Notes: a model not told the origin generated them from the sequence alone. Shown: positions 25,765-35,054, numbered from the stretch's first letter. The stretch: DNA of 64,000 nt from Anaerolineae bacterium (GCA_022824465.1 JAJDZV010000006.1:124001-188000), one strand, 5' to 3'. Numbers and translations are program-made.

Positions 25765-26702
25765 TTTCAAATCCGACAGAGACCCGGACTAAACTCTGGA
25801 AGACGCTCGGCGATATCCCCGCGCCATTCCTCCCGCAAGCCACCCTCATTGCCAAACGCGACCAGCCGACCTGCGCGCTCGAACACTTCTCCTACCCCAA
25901 CAGCCTCGGCGATACCGTCTACGGCTATCTGCTGCTTCCCAAAGGGATCAACTTCCCGGCGCCGGCCGTGCTCTACCATCACGAGCATGGCGGCAAATAT
26001 GCGCTCGGCAAAGATGCCGCGCTCAATATCCGCGAGAATGGCTATGCGCCCGGCATCGCCCTGGTCGAGGCCGGTTTCATCGTCCTGGCAATCGATGCCT
26101 ACGGCTTCTGCCAGCGGGAGCATCAAGGACCGGCGGGCAAACATGAAAGCGGCGCTGCCACCGAGCTCTCCCTCTTCAAGCAGTTTCTTTGGCAGGGCCG
26201 CACGCTCTGGGGCATGATGCTCCACGACGACCTGACCGCCCTCGCCTATTTGCGGGGCCGCGACGAAGTCGACGCGGAACGCATCGGCGCGGCCGGCATG
26301 AGCCTCGGCGGCTCCCGCTCGACATGGGTGGCGGCTATGGACGAGTCGGTCAAAGCGGTCGCGCCCATCTCACAGATGACGCGCTGGCGTGACTTTGCCG
26401 AAAGCGGCTACTATCGCGGGCATAGCATCTATTACTATGTGCCCGGCCTGCTGGCGTCGCCCTACGACATGGAGCATCTCGTCGCGCTGACCGCCCCGCG
26501 TCATCAACTGATCCTGACCGGCGATCTCGATCCCCTCTCCCCCATCAGCGGGATCCGCAAGATCATGGCTTATGCGCGCGAGGCCTATCGCCAAACGGGC
26601 GCGGAAGACAAGCTGGAACTCCAGCTCTACGAGGGCGTCGCCCATGCCTACTTGCCAGCCATGGTCGAAGCGATGATCGACTTTTTCCGCCGAACGCTAT
26701 AA
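25755..26702 (+). CDS. Alpha/beta hydrolase (acetyl-xylan-esterase/dienelactone-like)
   Basis: A 315-residue hydrolase without signal peptide. The nucleophile is the Ser in GAAGMSLGGSRS, the acid Asp is likely in TGDLDPLSP and the His in GVAHAYLP. The N-terminal block YGYLLLPKG and YHHEHGG match the abhydrolase_7/AXE1-type proteins that remove acyl groups from sugars. Its start lies inside the dehydrogenase gene, the fourth gene of the operon, so cytosolic de-esterification of the imported sugar is a reasonable role. Confidence 0.8.
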   Translation: MDLISNPTETRTKLWKTLGDIPAPFLPQATLIAKRDQPTCALEHFSYPNSLGDTVYGYLLLPKGINFPAPAVLYHHEHGGKYALGKDAALNIRENGYAPGIALVEAGFIVLAIDAYGFCQREHQGPAGKHESGAATELSLFKQFLWQGRTLWGMMLHDDLTALAYLRGRDEVDAERIGAAGMSLGGSRSTWVAAMDESVKAVAPISQMTRWRDFAESGYYRGHSIYYYVPGLLASPYDMEHLVALTAPRHQLILTGDLDPLSPISGIRKIMAYAREAYRQTGAEDKLELQLYEGVAHAYLPAMVEAMIDFFRRTL

Positions 26703-26794
26703 CTCGTCGCAGCGTCCCTTGCCTTTCCCTTGTTTCTACTCAAGGAGTCGTGCAAACCGAGGACATGACAACCAATAATCCTGTCTTGGAATGC

Positions 26795-26865
26795 GCCAGA
26801 CCTGGGGGCGAGCGGCCCTCTGCGTCTGCGCGACCCTTGGCTCGCCCGCATCAGATTCCCCGATC
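26795..26865. repeat. Short dispersed repeat with GGGCGAG/CTCGCCC arms
   Basis: TTGGCTCGCCCGCATCAGAT near 26834 occurs almost unchanged at 63012, both following a GGGCGA arm. It lies in the 26703-27078 gap, which holds no gene. Confidence 0.5.
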
Positions 26866-26913
26866 GGCCATGATTATATCTTCGCGACTCGCCACTCCCC
26901 CCCAGGCGCCCAT

Positions 26914-26942
26914 TTGGCGCAACCGGACGCGCTCGTTATAAT
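26914..26942 (+). promoter_or_regulatory. Sigma-70-type promoter for binding-protein gene 2a
   Basis: TTGGCG (26914-26919), 17-base spacer, TATAAT (26937-26942). The start codon is about 135 bases downstream. Confidence 0.5.
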
Positions 26943-27078
26943 TGCCGCTTGGCGCGATCCAATCCTGGCGGCGGGCCCGTGGCGCCGCTTGCGCACCGCT
27001 TGTTTTTGGCGGCGTCGCCCTTGGAGAATCGCCAAATCTCTGTCCTAAGCGGTAAACCTATTCTTTGGAGGTTGTCTC

Positions 27079-28356
27079 ATGTTTGTTAGACGCAAGTTGT
27101 GGAAGCTCGCGCTGGTCCTTATGCTCCTGTTGATCGCCGGCGCAGGCGTCCAGGCGCAGGATACCACCCTCACCTTCATCTCCTGGCAGGTCGATGAGCC
27201 AGGCGTTGGCGATTGGTGGCGCACCGCCATCGAAGAGTTTGAAAGCGCCAACCAAGGCGTGTCAATCGAATTCACCAAGGTCGCCCGCCCCGAATACGCC
27301 GATACCTTCCTGACGCTCTTCGCCGGCGGCACGCCACCCGATATCGTCCACCTCGCCGCCTTTGAATTCCAGCAATTCGCCGACGCCGGCTGGCTGGAAG
27401 ACCTGGCGCCATGGGTCGACAACTCCGATCTCAGCCTGGACGGCTGGGCAGGCCAAGTCAAATGTCAATGGGAAGGCGAGACCGCCTGCATCATGCTGCT
27501 CTACTTCGGCTTCGTCATGGTCGTCAATGACGCGATTCTCGAGTCGATCGGGATGGACGCGCCAACCACCTATGAAGAATTGCTCGCCGTTCAGCGCGCC
27601 GCAACCCAAGATACGGATGGCGACGGCATCGTCGATCAATGGGGCATCTGCCACCATACCAACGAAGGCAGTCAGTACGCTTCCCAACTCCTAAGCTATG
27701 TCGTCGGCTCCGGCGCCTACTGGACCAGCGCGGAAGGCGAAGTCACCATCGATACGCCCGAGATGGCTGAAGGCTTCACCCGCTGGAAAACTATCTTTGA
27801 TGAAGGCTTGAGCCCGCTTGACCTGTCCTCCGGCGACTGCCACCAACTGATGATGGAAGGCAAACTGGCTACCAGAATGGAAGGCTCCTGGGTCTACAAC
27901 TTCGTCCGCCGCGCCGAGCCCGAAGTTCAGCAGCATCTTCGCATCGTGCCCGTGCCCTTTGAGGTTCCCGTCGGCGGCGGCAGCAATGTCATCGCCATGG
28001 CCAGCGAAATCAGCGACGAGCGCAAAGCCCTGGTCTGGGACTTCATCGAGATCATCACATCGCAAGAATGGCAAGAACAATTCGGCGTCAACGTTGGCAA
28101 TCCCGCGCCGCGCCCGGGAACCTTGACCGATGCCATTTATGAGGCTGTTCCCCACGTCGATATCCTGGTCGCGTCGCAGACGACCGCCTCGGAAAATGGC
28201 ATTGACCGTAGCCCTACTGGCTTGCAGATCGTCTACAACGAGTTCGCCAAACTGGTCCGCGATGAAGCCCAACGCATGATCGCCGACGATGTCGATCCCG
28301 CTGAAGTCGTCGCCAATCTGCATAACCTGGCGGTCGAACTGCAGCAGGACATGTAA
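27079..28356 (+). CDS. Family-1 sugar-binding protein 2a (tandem copy)
   Basis: A 425-residue Sec-exported binding protein (signal run LALVLMLLLIAGAGVQA) of the MalE/UgpB-like family 1. After the signal come TFISWQVDEPG and FAGGTPPDIVHLA. A DTDGDGIVDQWG stretch near residue 180 looks like an EF-hand calcium loop, as found in several sugar-binding proteins. It is highly similar to the next gene, with a one-residue difference in the first block (EPGVGDWW against EPVGDWW). GGAGG precedes the ATG. No permease lies between the two. Confidence 0.87.
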   Translation: MFVRRKLWKLALVLMLLLIAGAGVQAQDTTLTFISWQVDEPGVGDWWRTAIEEFESANQGVSIEFTKVARPEYADTFLTLFAGGTPPDIVHLAAFEFQQFADAGWLEDLAPWVDNSDLSLDGWAGQVKCQWEGETACIMLLYFGFVMVVNDAILESIGMDAPTTYEELLAVQRAATQDTDGDGIVDQWGICHHTNEGSQYASQLLSYVVGSGAYWTSAEGEVTIDTPEMAEGFTRWKTIFDEGLSPLDLSSGDCHQLMMEGKLATRMEGSWVYNFVRRAEPEVQQHLRIVPVPFEVPVGGGSNVIAMASEISDERKALVWDFIEIITSQEWQEQFGVNVGNPAPRPGTLTDAIYEAVPHVDILVASQTTASENGIDRSPTGLQIVYNEFAKLVRDEAQRMIADDVDPAEVVANLHNLAVELQQDM

Positions 28357-28515
28357 GCCTGACGTCGCTTCGAGTTTCACAGCCGAGGGCTTGGCGCGCC
28401 CACGCTCTCGGCCTCCCCTCTGAAATTCGCGGACGAGGTTCGCTTGAATTGACGCGCCAGTCGTTCCAGCCCTAGCGCCCTTGCTTGCGCCGCGTCACCG
28501 GCTCGCCCGGCTATT

Positions 28516-28543
28516 TTGACTCACAGGCGGGAGCCGTTATAAT
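28516..28543 (+). promoter_or_regulatory. Strong promoter for binding-protein gene 2b
   Basis: TTGACT (28516-28521), 16-base spacer, TATAAT (28538-28543), about 75 bases before the ATG. A separate promoter lets copy 2b be expressed independently of copy 2a. The 28357-28618 gap has no gene. Confidence 0.6.
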
Positions 28544-28618
28544 TCAATATCAATACAGTGCGCTGAGTTGTATTCAGGCCGCTCTTAGCAAATACTAGCC
28601 GTATTAGGAGGAAATATC

Positions 28619-29890
28619 ATGTTCGTTGCGCGCGTTTTTCTAATGATGTCGCTTGTGCTTGTGGCGCTGTTTTCGGCCGCGATAACCGGGGCGCAGGATA
28701 CCACCCTCACGCTGATTTCCTGGCAGGTGGATGAGCCAGTCGGCGACTGGTGGCGTGCCGCCATTGAAGAATTCGAGAGCGCGCACGAAGGCGTCACTAT
28801 CGAATTCACCAAAGTCGCCCGGCCCGAATACGCCGATACCTTCTTGACGCTCTTCGCCGGTGGCACCCCGCCCGAGATCGTTCACCTCGCTTCATTCGAA
28901 TACCAGCAATTCGCCGACGCCGGCTGGATGGAAGACCTGGGACCCTGGATTGAGGATTCCGATCTCGATCTGGAGGGCTGGGCGGGCCAGGCGAAATGCC
29001 ATTGGGGCGGGCAGACTGCCTGCATCATGCTCCAATTCTTCGGCTTTGTCATGGTAGTCAACGACGCCATTCTGGAAGAGGCCATGATGGAAGCGCCAAC
29101 CAACTGGGATGAATACATCGCAGTCCTGCGTGCCACCACCAAAGACACCGACGGCGACGGCATCGTCGATCAGTGGGGCGCATGCCACCACACCGCCGAA
29201 GGCAGCCAGTATCTCTCCCAGATGCTCAGCTACGTCGTCGGCGCCGGCGCCTATTGGACCACCTCCGAAGGCGAAGTCAACATCAACACGCCGGAAATGG
29301 TCGAAGGCTTTACCCGCTGGAAGACAATCCTCGACGAACGCCTCACGCCCCTGGACCTGGCCTCCGGGGATTGCCGCCAACTCATGATGGAAGGCAAACT
29401 GGCCACCAAACTCGAAGGACCATGGATCTACGGCTTCGTGCTGCGCGCTGAGCCAGAAATCCAGGAAAACTTGCGCGTCGTGCGCGTTCCCTTTGAGGTA
29501 CCCGTCGGCGGCGCCAGCAATGTCATCGCCATGGCCAGCGAAATCAGCGACGAAAAGAAAGCCCTGGTCTGGGACTTCATCGCGCTAATCACCTCGCATG
29601 AATGGCAAGTGCAATTCGGCTTGCATGTCGGCCAGCCCGCGCCCCGCCCCGGCACGCTGGTGGACGAATACTATGACGCCATTCCGCATGTCGATCTCTT
29701 GCTCGAATCGCAGAATACCGCTTCGGCGCATGGCATCGACCGCAGCCCCACCGGCCTGGAAATCGTCTACAACGAATTCGCCAAAATCGTCCGCGAAGAA
29801 GCCCAGCGTATGGTCGCCGATGATGTCGATCCCGCCGAAATTGTCGCCGGCTTGCATGATCTCGCCCTTGAGCTTCAAGCGGCGGGCTAG
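28619..29890 (+). CDS. Family-1 sugar-binding protein 2b (tandem copy)
   Basis: A 423-residue paralogue of 27079-28356 with conserved blocks through the whole length, including the DTDGDGIVDQWG calcium-loop-like stretch and EISDEKKALVWDF. The signal peptide differs (LMMSLVLVALFSAAITGA), so only the mature part is well conserved. TAGGAGGAAA provides a strong ribosome site. It has its own promoter and lies directly before the two permeases, so it is probably the main receptor of importer 2. Confidence 0.87.
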   Translation: MFVARVFLMMSLVLVALFSAAITGAQDTTLTLISWQVDEPVGDWWRAAIEEFESAHEGVTIEFTKVARPEYADTFLTLFAGGTPPEIVHLASFEYQQFADAGWMEDLGPWIEDSDLDLEGWAGQAKCHWGGQTACIMLQFFGFVMVVNDAILEEAMMEAPTNWDEYIAVLRATTKDTDGDGIVDQWGACHHTAEGSQYLSQMLSYVVGAGAYWTTSEGEVNINTPEMVEGFTRWKTILDERLTPLDLASGDCRQLMMEGKLATKLEGPWIYGFVLRAEPEIQENLRVVRVPFEVPVGGASNVIAMASEISDEKKALVWDFIALITSHEWQVQFGLHVGQPAPRPGTLVDEYYDAIPHVDLLLESQNTASAHGIDRSPTGLEIVYNEFAKIVREEAQRMVADDVDPAEIVAGLHDLALELQAAG

Positions 29891-29917
29891 TTGACGCGTA
29901 AACACTGCGCAGCGAAT

Positions 29918-29944
29918 AGAGGGTATGGCGTATTCATACCCTCT
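29918..29944 (+). terminator. Perfect 10-bp hairpin between binding protein 2b and permeases
   Basis: AGAGGGTATG (29918-29927) and CATACCCTCT (29935-29944) pair fully with a 7-base loop, then GTTTCT. It fits partial termination between binding protein and permeases. Confidence 0.65.
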
Positions 29945-30017
29945 GTTTCTCGCTATTGCTCTAACCTTAGGTACGCCTTGGATGTCCCGCCTAAGGCCCG
30001 GATACGCGTCTTCGGAT

Positions 30018-30938
30018 ATGAACAACATGGTCAATCACCCGCCGCGCTGGAGTCTCTGGCAACCCGGCAATCGCCACCTCTTCGGCTACCTGCTGCTGCT
30101 GCCCGCCGTGCTATTGACCGCCGCGATCATCGTCTACCCCATCATCGCCGCCATTGACCTGAGCTTCCAAAAGATCAAAATCGCCAAACTGGGCCGCTCG
30201 CGCGCCCCCCTGACCCTGGCCAACTACGAGGAGCTATTCCAAGCCCCCGAGTTTTACCAAGCCATCTGGGTGACCATCACCTTGGTCGCCGCCGTGACCC
30301 TGCTCTCATACGTCATCGGCTTGGCCACCGCCGTGCTGGTCAATCAGCGCTTTCGCGGCCGCAAGCTGGCGCGGATCCTGGTGGCCGTGCCTTGGGCTGT
30401 GCCCTCGGTCATGGCGGCCATCATCTGGTGGTGGCTCTTCGATAGCTCCTTCGGCTTGATCAACTGGGCGCTCGTTCGCAGCGGCTTGAGCAGCGAGATG
30501 ATCCCCTGGCTGTCAACGCCCGGCGCCGCCTTCTTCGTCATCGTGGTGGTCATGGTCTGGAAGGGCTATCCCTTCATCTCCGTCATCATGCTCGCCGGCT
30601 TGCAATCAATCCCGCTCGAACTATACGACGCCGCCAAGGTCGATGGCGCCAACGCCTGGAATCGCTTCCGCTTCATCACCTTGCCCGGTTTGCGCTCGGT
30701 CCGCGGCATCGCCCTCATCCTTATCATGCTCTGGGTCTTTCGCGACTTTCCCATCATCTACATCTTGACCGGCGGCGGTCCGCAACGCACAACGCAAACC
30801 CTCGCCATAATGACCTATCAAGAAGCCTTTAAGTTTCACGACTTTGGCTTTGCCGCGGCCATCGGCGTCATCACGCTCATCATCAGCATCATCGCCAGTT
30901 GGTTCATGGTGCGGCGCAGCGACCAGCCTATCTACTAA
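30018..30938 (+). CDS. Sugar ABC permease, MalF/UgpA type (importer 2)
   Basis: A 306-residue permease with six transmembrane segments and the EAA loop DAAKVDGANAWNRFRFITLP. The start MNNMVNH is a choice: no strong ribosome site is visible, and ATG at 29925 (inside the hairpin) or 30027 are alternatives. The N-terminal hydrophobic segment starts at about residue 22 of the chosen form. It pairs with the MalG-type subunit 16 bases downstream. Confidence 0.83.
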   Translation: MNNMVNHPPRWSLWQPGNRHLFGYLLLLPAVLLTAAIIVYPIIAAIDLSFQKIKIAKLGRSRAPLTLANYEELFQAPEFYQAIWVTITLVAAVTLLSYVIGLATAVLVNQRFRGRKLARILVAVPWAVPSVMAAIIWWWLFDSSFGLINWALVRSGLSSEMIPWLSTPGAAFFVIVVVMVWKGYPFISVIMLAGLQSIPLELYDAAKVDGANAWNRFRFITLPGLRSVRGIALILIMLWVFRDFPIIYILTGGGPQRTTQTLAIMTYQEAFKFHDFGFAAAIGVITLIISIIASWFMVRRSDQPIY

Positions 30939-30954
30939 CGAGAGCCAAGCAGCT

Positions 30955-31785
30955 ATGGCGCGCAGCCGAAGAGAGTCAGTCATACTTTACGCGCTGGTCA
31001 TCACGGTCATCGTCGTGCTGGTTTTCCCGCTCTATTGGATGTTCAATACCTCCCTCGCGCCCGGTACGCAATTGCGCCGCTTCCCGCCGGTCTTCGTACA
31101 GCCGGAGCCGACCTTCGCCGCTTATGAGCGCATCTTCAATGAACGTCCAGTGGGCGTCTGGCTGCGGAATTCGGCGGTCGTCGCAGTCGCCTCAACCGCG
31201 CTCTCCATGTTTGTCAGCGTCCTCGCCGGCTACAGCATCTCGCGGATACGCGCGCGCGGCTCGCAGTCAATCGGGCTCTTCTTCCTGATGAGCCGCATGT
31301 TGCCCAGCACGCTTATCATCATCCCGCTCTTCGTCAGCTTTCGCCAATTGCAGCTCATCGGCGACTTGAAATCGCTCGTCCTCGCCCACGCCACCTTCAT
31401 CACGCCCTTTGCCGTCTGGATGCTCAAAGGCTATTTCGACACCATCCCGGCCGAACTTGAAGACGCCGCCATGATCGACGGCTGCAACCCCTTGACCGCC
31501 CTGCTGCGCGTCGTCTTGCCGCTATCCGCGCCCGGCTTGGCCGCGACCACGCTCTATGGCTTCGTCCTCAGTTGGAATGACTTCGTCTTCGCGCGCACCT
31601 TCCTCGTGGCGAACCAAAATGCCTGGACCGTCAATGTCGGCGTCGCCTCGCTCAAGGGCGAATACCTGACCGAGTGGAACGAAATCATGGCCGGCTCGCT
31701 CATCGCGATGCTGCCAATCGTCCTGGCTTATCTCTTCTTGGAACGCTACCTCGTCAGCGGCTTGACGGCTGGCTCGACAAAATAA
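30955..31785 (+). CDS. Sugar ABC permease, MalG type (importer 2)
   Basis: A 276-residue permease of normal family length, with six transmembrane segments and the EAA loop DAAMIDGCNPLTALLRVVLP. Its outer loop after the first helix is short, unlike the importer-1 subunit. No ATPase gene follows; the next sequence is an SDR pseudogene on the opposite strand. Confidence 0.87.
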   Translation: MARSRRESVILYALVITVIVVLVFPLYWMFNTSLAPGTQLRRFPPVFVQPEPTFAAYERIFNERPVGVWLRNSAVVAVASTALSMFVSVLAGYSISRIRARGSQSIGLFFLMSRMLPSTLIIIPLFVSFRQLQLIGDLKSLVLAHATFITPFAVWMLKGYFDTIPAELEDAAMIDGCNPLTALLRVVLPLSAPGLAATTLYGFVLSWNDFVFARTFLVANQNAWTVNVGVASLKGEYLTEWNEIMAGSLIAMLPIVLAYLFLERYLVSGLTAGSTK

Positions 31786-31794
31786 CCCGCGCAC

Positions 31795-32133
31795 CGCCAT
31801 GACATCCGTGCCTTCCAGCCGTCGAGCCAGCTCCTTGGCATGCAGGCCCTTCGCCAGCTTCGATTGCGCATATGCCGCCATAGCGCTTTATGGCTTGCTT
31901 TCGAAATGCAAGTCCTCAAAATCGATGCTTACCGGCTGGCTGCCGCGCCCGGCATGAACCACGCTGGACAAGCAGACGACATTCCGGCAAGCGCCAACGA
32001 CATGCGCGCCCTGACGAAGCAACTGCTCGCTCGTAGCCAATCCAGTGCCCGAGTTCACCCCGGTGACGATATACACGCGACCGCTAAGGTCCTTCTTCAA
32101 AAGTCCCGGGTCACACATCAGCGTTTTTGGCAT
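31795..32133 (-). pseudogene. SDR pseudogene (deleted and frameshifted)
   Basis: The N-terminus is intact: MPKTLMCDPG, then the cofactor loop TGVNSGTG. It is followed after about 50 residues, without the middle of the domain, by SIDFEDLHFESKP and a stop. The next frame continues with YAQSKLAKGLHAKELARRL, the YxxxK region of the same family (retinol/protochlorophyllide-reductase-like SDRs). An internal deletion and a frameshift near 31885 are therefore needed. The rest of the gene is lost at the permease end. Confidence 0.7.
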
Positions 32134-32314
32134 GACATTATTCGTCCTCAATTTTGGATTTGGATTTAGTACGCTCGCGGAACGCCCTGCGCCGCAATCT
32201 TGAGCGCCGCCAAACTCACATCCCTTAAGCCTGGGCAATCCCAACTCGCTGGAGAAGTCACAACTCACGCGGCGTTGCTTCCCGTCCGCCGGATGGCCGT
32301 CGAAAGCGGAAAAT

Positions 32315-32343
32315 TTGACAAGCCAAAGGTCATCCTATAGAAT
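32315..32343 (+). promoter_or_regulatory. Promoter of the FadR-type regulator
   Basis: TTGACA (32315-32320), 17-base spacer, TAGAAT (32338-32343). Transcription should start near 32350, which rules out the TTG at 32343 as the start codon. Confidence 0.55.
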
Positions 32344-32354
32344 TGGTAACACCA
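32344..32354. promoter_or_regulatory. FadR-subfamily operator at the regulator's own start site
   Basis: TGGTAACACCA is a perfect palindrome that fits the known FadR-subfamily consensus TNGTNNNACNA. It directly follows the -10 box of the regulator gene, a position that would give self-repression. Confidence 0.55.
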
Positions 32355-32363
32355 CTGACCAAT

Positions 32364-33158
32364 ATGATGAAGGTCAAGGGAAGAGCTGCCGTGAAGATAT
32401 CCGCGCCAAGCATCTCCGGCTTGAAGACAATTGAAAAAGTCTCGGTCAAAGAACAAACACTCGAGCAACTGAAGAATTACATATTGTCGGGCGTCGTGCC
32501 CCTCGGCGAACGATTGCCCTCGGAGCGCGCCCTGGCCGATGCCTTGGGCGTCGGCCGTTACAGCGTGCGCGAAGCGCTGAAAGTGCTGGAAGCAGTCGGA
32601 TTGGTGGAATCCCGCATTGGCGAAGGCGCCTTCCTCACCAACAACACCGGCGCCAGCTTCGGGCGCATCCTCGGGCTCAGCCTGGCCGCTTGGGGCGGCG
32701 CCATCATCGAACTGCTGGACGCGCGCATGATGATCGAAGTCGAAGCCGCCCGCGCCGCCGCCGAACGGGCAACCCCGCGACAACTTGAGCTGATCAAAGC
32801 CGAGCTTGACGCCATGCGCGCCAATATGCACCGCGATCGCGACTATTTGAAAGCCGATATGAACTTTCACCGCCGTATCGGCGAAGCCAGCCACAACGCC
32901 ATCATCGGCCAATTCGTCGGCAACCTCATCGACTTGCTCGAGGAAGTCCTGAAAGAAACGCGCTCCGACAGTCTGCCCGCTCAAGCCGAAGGCGGCGGCA
33001 CCCATCAGGCGATATACAACGCCATCGCGCGCGGCGACGCCGATGCCGCCGGCGACTTGATGCGCGATCACATCCAATTCAGCAGCGAAGTCTGGCAGAC
33101 CGTGATCACCTTGACCGCCGAACCCAAACCGGAATCCGCCCGCAGCAATGACCAATAA
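32364..33158 (+). CDS. FadR/GntR-family transcriptional regulator
   Basis: A 264-residue regulator. The winged-helix DNA-binding domain spans about residues 25-95 (LPSERALADALGVGRYSVREALKVLEAVGLVE), and the C-terminal FCD domain carries likely metal ligands in DARMMIEVE, NFHRRIGEASHN and MRDHI. FCD regulators typically sense sugar acids or carboxylates, consistent with the sugar-acid genes that follow. ATG 32364 gives 264 residues; GTG at 32391 has a better ribosome site (AAGGGAAGAG) and is a real alternative. It leads into the importer-3 genes 70 bases downstream. Confidence 0.85.
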   Translation: MMKVKGRAAVKISAPSISGLKTIEKVSVKEQTLEQLKNYILSGVVPLGERLPSERALADALGVGRYSVREALKVLEAVGLVESRIGEGAFLTNNTGASFGRILGLSLAAWGGAIIELLDARMMIEVEAARAAAERATPRQLELIKAELDAMRANMHRDRDYLKADMNFHRRIGEASHNAIIGQFVGNLIDLLEEVLKETRSDSLPAQAEGGGTHQAIYNAIARGDADAAGDLMRDHIQFSSEVWQTVITLTAEPKPESARSNDQ

Positions 33159-33172
33159 CTAAGGAGGCGCCT

Positions 33173-33226
33173 ATGGCTCGACAACCTCTTGTGATCGGAT
33201 CAACTATGAGTCTTGTTAAGGAGTGA
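33173..33226 (+). CDS. Possible 17-residue leader peptide
   Basis: An ATG five bases after AAGGAGG opens a 17-codon frame (MARQPLVIGSTMSLVKE) whose stop lies two bases before the binding-protein start. The ribosome site of that gene (AAGGAG, 33218-33223) lies inside the last codons, so the two would be translationally coupled. No homologue is recognised. Confidence 0.35.
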   Translation: MARQPLVIGSTMSLVKE

Positions 33227-33228
33227 AC

Positions 33229-35019
33229 ATGAACAAGAAATTACCCCGCGACGCATCGAACTTGAAGCCTTCGCGCCGAGACTTCTTGCGCTTAAGCGGC
33301 GCGAGCATGGCGGCAATGATGATGGCGCGCTATGGCGGCCTGCCGTCCGTCTTCGCCCAAGGCATGGGCGACATTCCCGCCGAACTGCATCCCGGCAGCC
33401 CCAACAATCCCCGCGGCTGGACGACCAACTTGCCGCCCATTCCCGAGGGCATGCCGGTCGATCCACCCGTGACCATCACCGGCAGCCGGCGCGGACCCTG
33501 GGAATTCGCCGACGGCGATGATATCGAAAACACGAACTTCACCCGACTCAACGCCGCCGTCACCGGGATCATCTGGAAGTTGGCATTCAGCTGGACCGAC
33601 AACGAAGAAGAGGTCCTGCAGAAGTACAATCTCGCCATCGCCAGCAACGAATTGCCCGACTTCATGGAAACCGTGCCGCTGCAAATCTACGGCGAACTGC
33701 TCGAGAATGACTTGGTGGAAGATATCACCGATGTCTGGGACGCTGTCGCCCATCCCGTCTGGCTGAAGGAAGCCTGGAGCTTCGGCGATGGCGCCGCCTG
33801 GCAATATGCCGAAGTCAACGGACGCAAAATGGGCCTGCCGCATACCGAGCAGGCAGCCCAAAACGACAAACTGCTCTGGATCCGCCAGGACTGGCTTGAC
33901 GCCGTCGGCATGAGCCTGCCGACCACCATCGATGAACTATACGCCGTCGCCAAAGCCTTCGTCGACGCCGACCTTGGCTCAGGCGGTGAAGGCAGCACCA
34001 TTGGCATCGCCGCCGCCAACAACTTCGTCACCTGGTACAGCTCGCTCGATCCCATCTTCGGCGCTTGGGGCGTCATGCCCGGTTCCTGGACGCCGGACGC
34101 GAACGGCGACCTGCAATACAACAGCGTATTGCCGGAGATCAAGGAAGTCCTGGGCGTCCTGCGGCAGTGGTACGCCGAGGGCATCTTCGCCCGCGATTTC
34201 TTCACTCTGCGCCCGCCACAGACCGCCTTCGGGCAGATCGGCGCCAATACCTGCGGCATCACCATGTCGCCCGCTTTCGCCGCGCTCTTCGGCTTGCCAG
34301 ACAGTGTCACAAACGATCCCAGCGCGCGCTGGACCTTCGGCGATATCCCCGCCGGACCGACTGGCATCAAGAAAAAAGCCTGGAGCAACCCGGTGGTCGA
34401 TAGCGTCTTCTGCTTCCGCAAAGGCTTCGAACATGTCGACCTGGTGCTCAAGCAAATCGGCTGGTGGGCCGAACTGCTGCAAAACCCCGAGAATCGCTAC
34501 CATGGCTTCGAGGGCACTGACTACTACTGGCGGAACGACGCCGGCGAAGTCGATTCGATGGGCGCCAACCTGGATCTGGCCTCCGGCTACGATGGCAACA
34601 AGCACATCTGGGGCCCGCCCGGAACCAACGGCAGCGCCCTCACTGAACCGCGATTCGAGACCAACTGGATCAAACATCGCCGCGAAGTCTGGGCCAATGT
34701 GCCTGAGGACGAGCGCGACGCCTATATGGAAGCCTTCCTCGGCGGCGACGAACTCTCGGTCATGTGGGACGACGCCAACGTCTTCGCGGTCGACCACTGG
34801 GAAGCGGACGGCATCCGCAACCATTTCACCACCTTCCCGACGCGGACTATGGAGCGCGCAGGATCATCGCTCAACGACCAGGAAGCCGAAACCTTCGTCA
34901 ATATCGTTACCGGCGAAGCCTCGCTGGATGACTTTGACAGCTTCGTTGAAAACTGGCGCAACGGCGGCGGCGACCGCATCACCGACGAAGTCAACGAATG
35001 GTGGCACGGGCAGATCTAG
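33229..35019 (+). CDS. Tat-exported LplA-type polysaccharide-binding protein (importer 3)
   Basis: A 596-residue binding protein with a twin-arginine signal (PSRRDFLRLSGASMAAMM) rather than a Sec signal. The length and blocks such as LPDFMETVPLQ, LLWIRQDWLDAVG and VKNP-like pocket segments match LplA/LipO-type binding proteins of family 1 that serve LplB/LplC permeases (next genes). These take up oligosaccharides of plant or algal polysaccharides. AAGGAG lies five bases before the ATG. Export by Tat implies that it folds, perhaps with a metal, in the cytoplasm. Confidence 0.85.
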   Translation: MNKKLPRDASNLKPSRRDFLRLSGASMAAMMMARYGGLPSVFAQGMGDIPAELHPGSPNNPRGWTTNLPPIPEGMPVDPPVTITGSRRGPWEFADGDDIENTNFTRLNAAVTGIIWKLAFSWTDNEEEVLQKYNLAIASNELPDFMETVPLQIYGELLENDLVEDITDVWDAVAHPVWLKEAWSFGDGAAWQYAEVNGRKMGLPHTEQAAQNDKLLWIRQDWLDAVGMSLPTTIDELYAVAKAFVDADLGSGGEGSTIGIAAANNFVTWYSSLDPIFGAWGVMPGSWTPDANGDLQYNSVLPEIKEVLGVLRQWYAEGIFARDFFTLRPPQTAFGQIGANTCGITMSPAFAALFGLPDSVTNDPSARWTFGDIPAGPTGIKKKAWSNPVVDSVFCFRKGFEHVDLVLKQIGWWAELLQNPENRYHGFEGTDYYWRNDAGEVDSMGANLDLASGYDGNKHIWGPPGTNGSALTEPRFETNWIKHRREVWANVPEDERDAYMEAFLGGDELSVMWDDANVFAVDHWEADGIRNHFTTFPTRTMERAGSSLNDQEAETFVNIVTGEASLDDFDSFVENWRNGGGDRITDEVNEWWHGQI

Positions 35020-35054
35020 TCCGTACCTCCCCACCCTGGCGACGTAGGGAAACT

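Noticed and set aside
26703..27078. Riboswitch in the leader of the binding-protein gene
   Set aside because: No conserved riboswitch core can be recognised by eye; only a promoter and a short repeat are clear.
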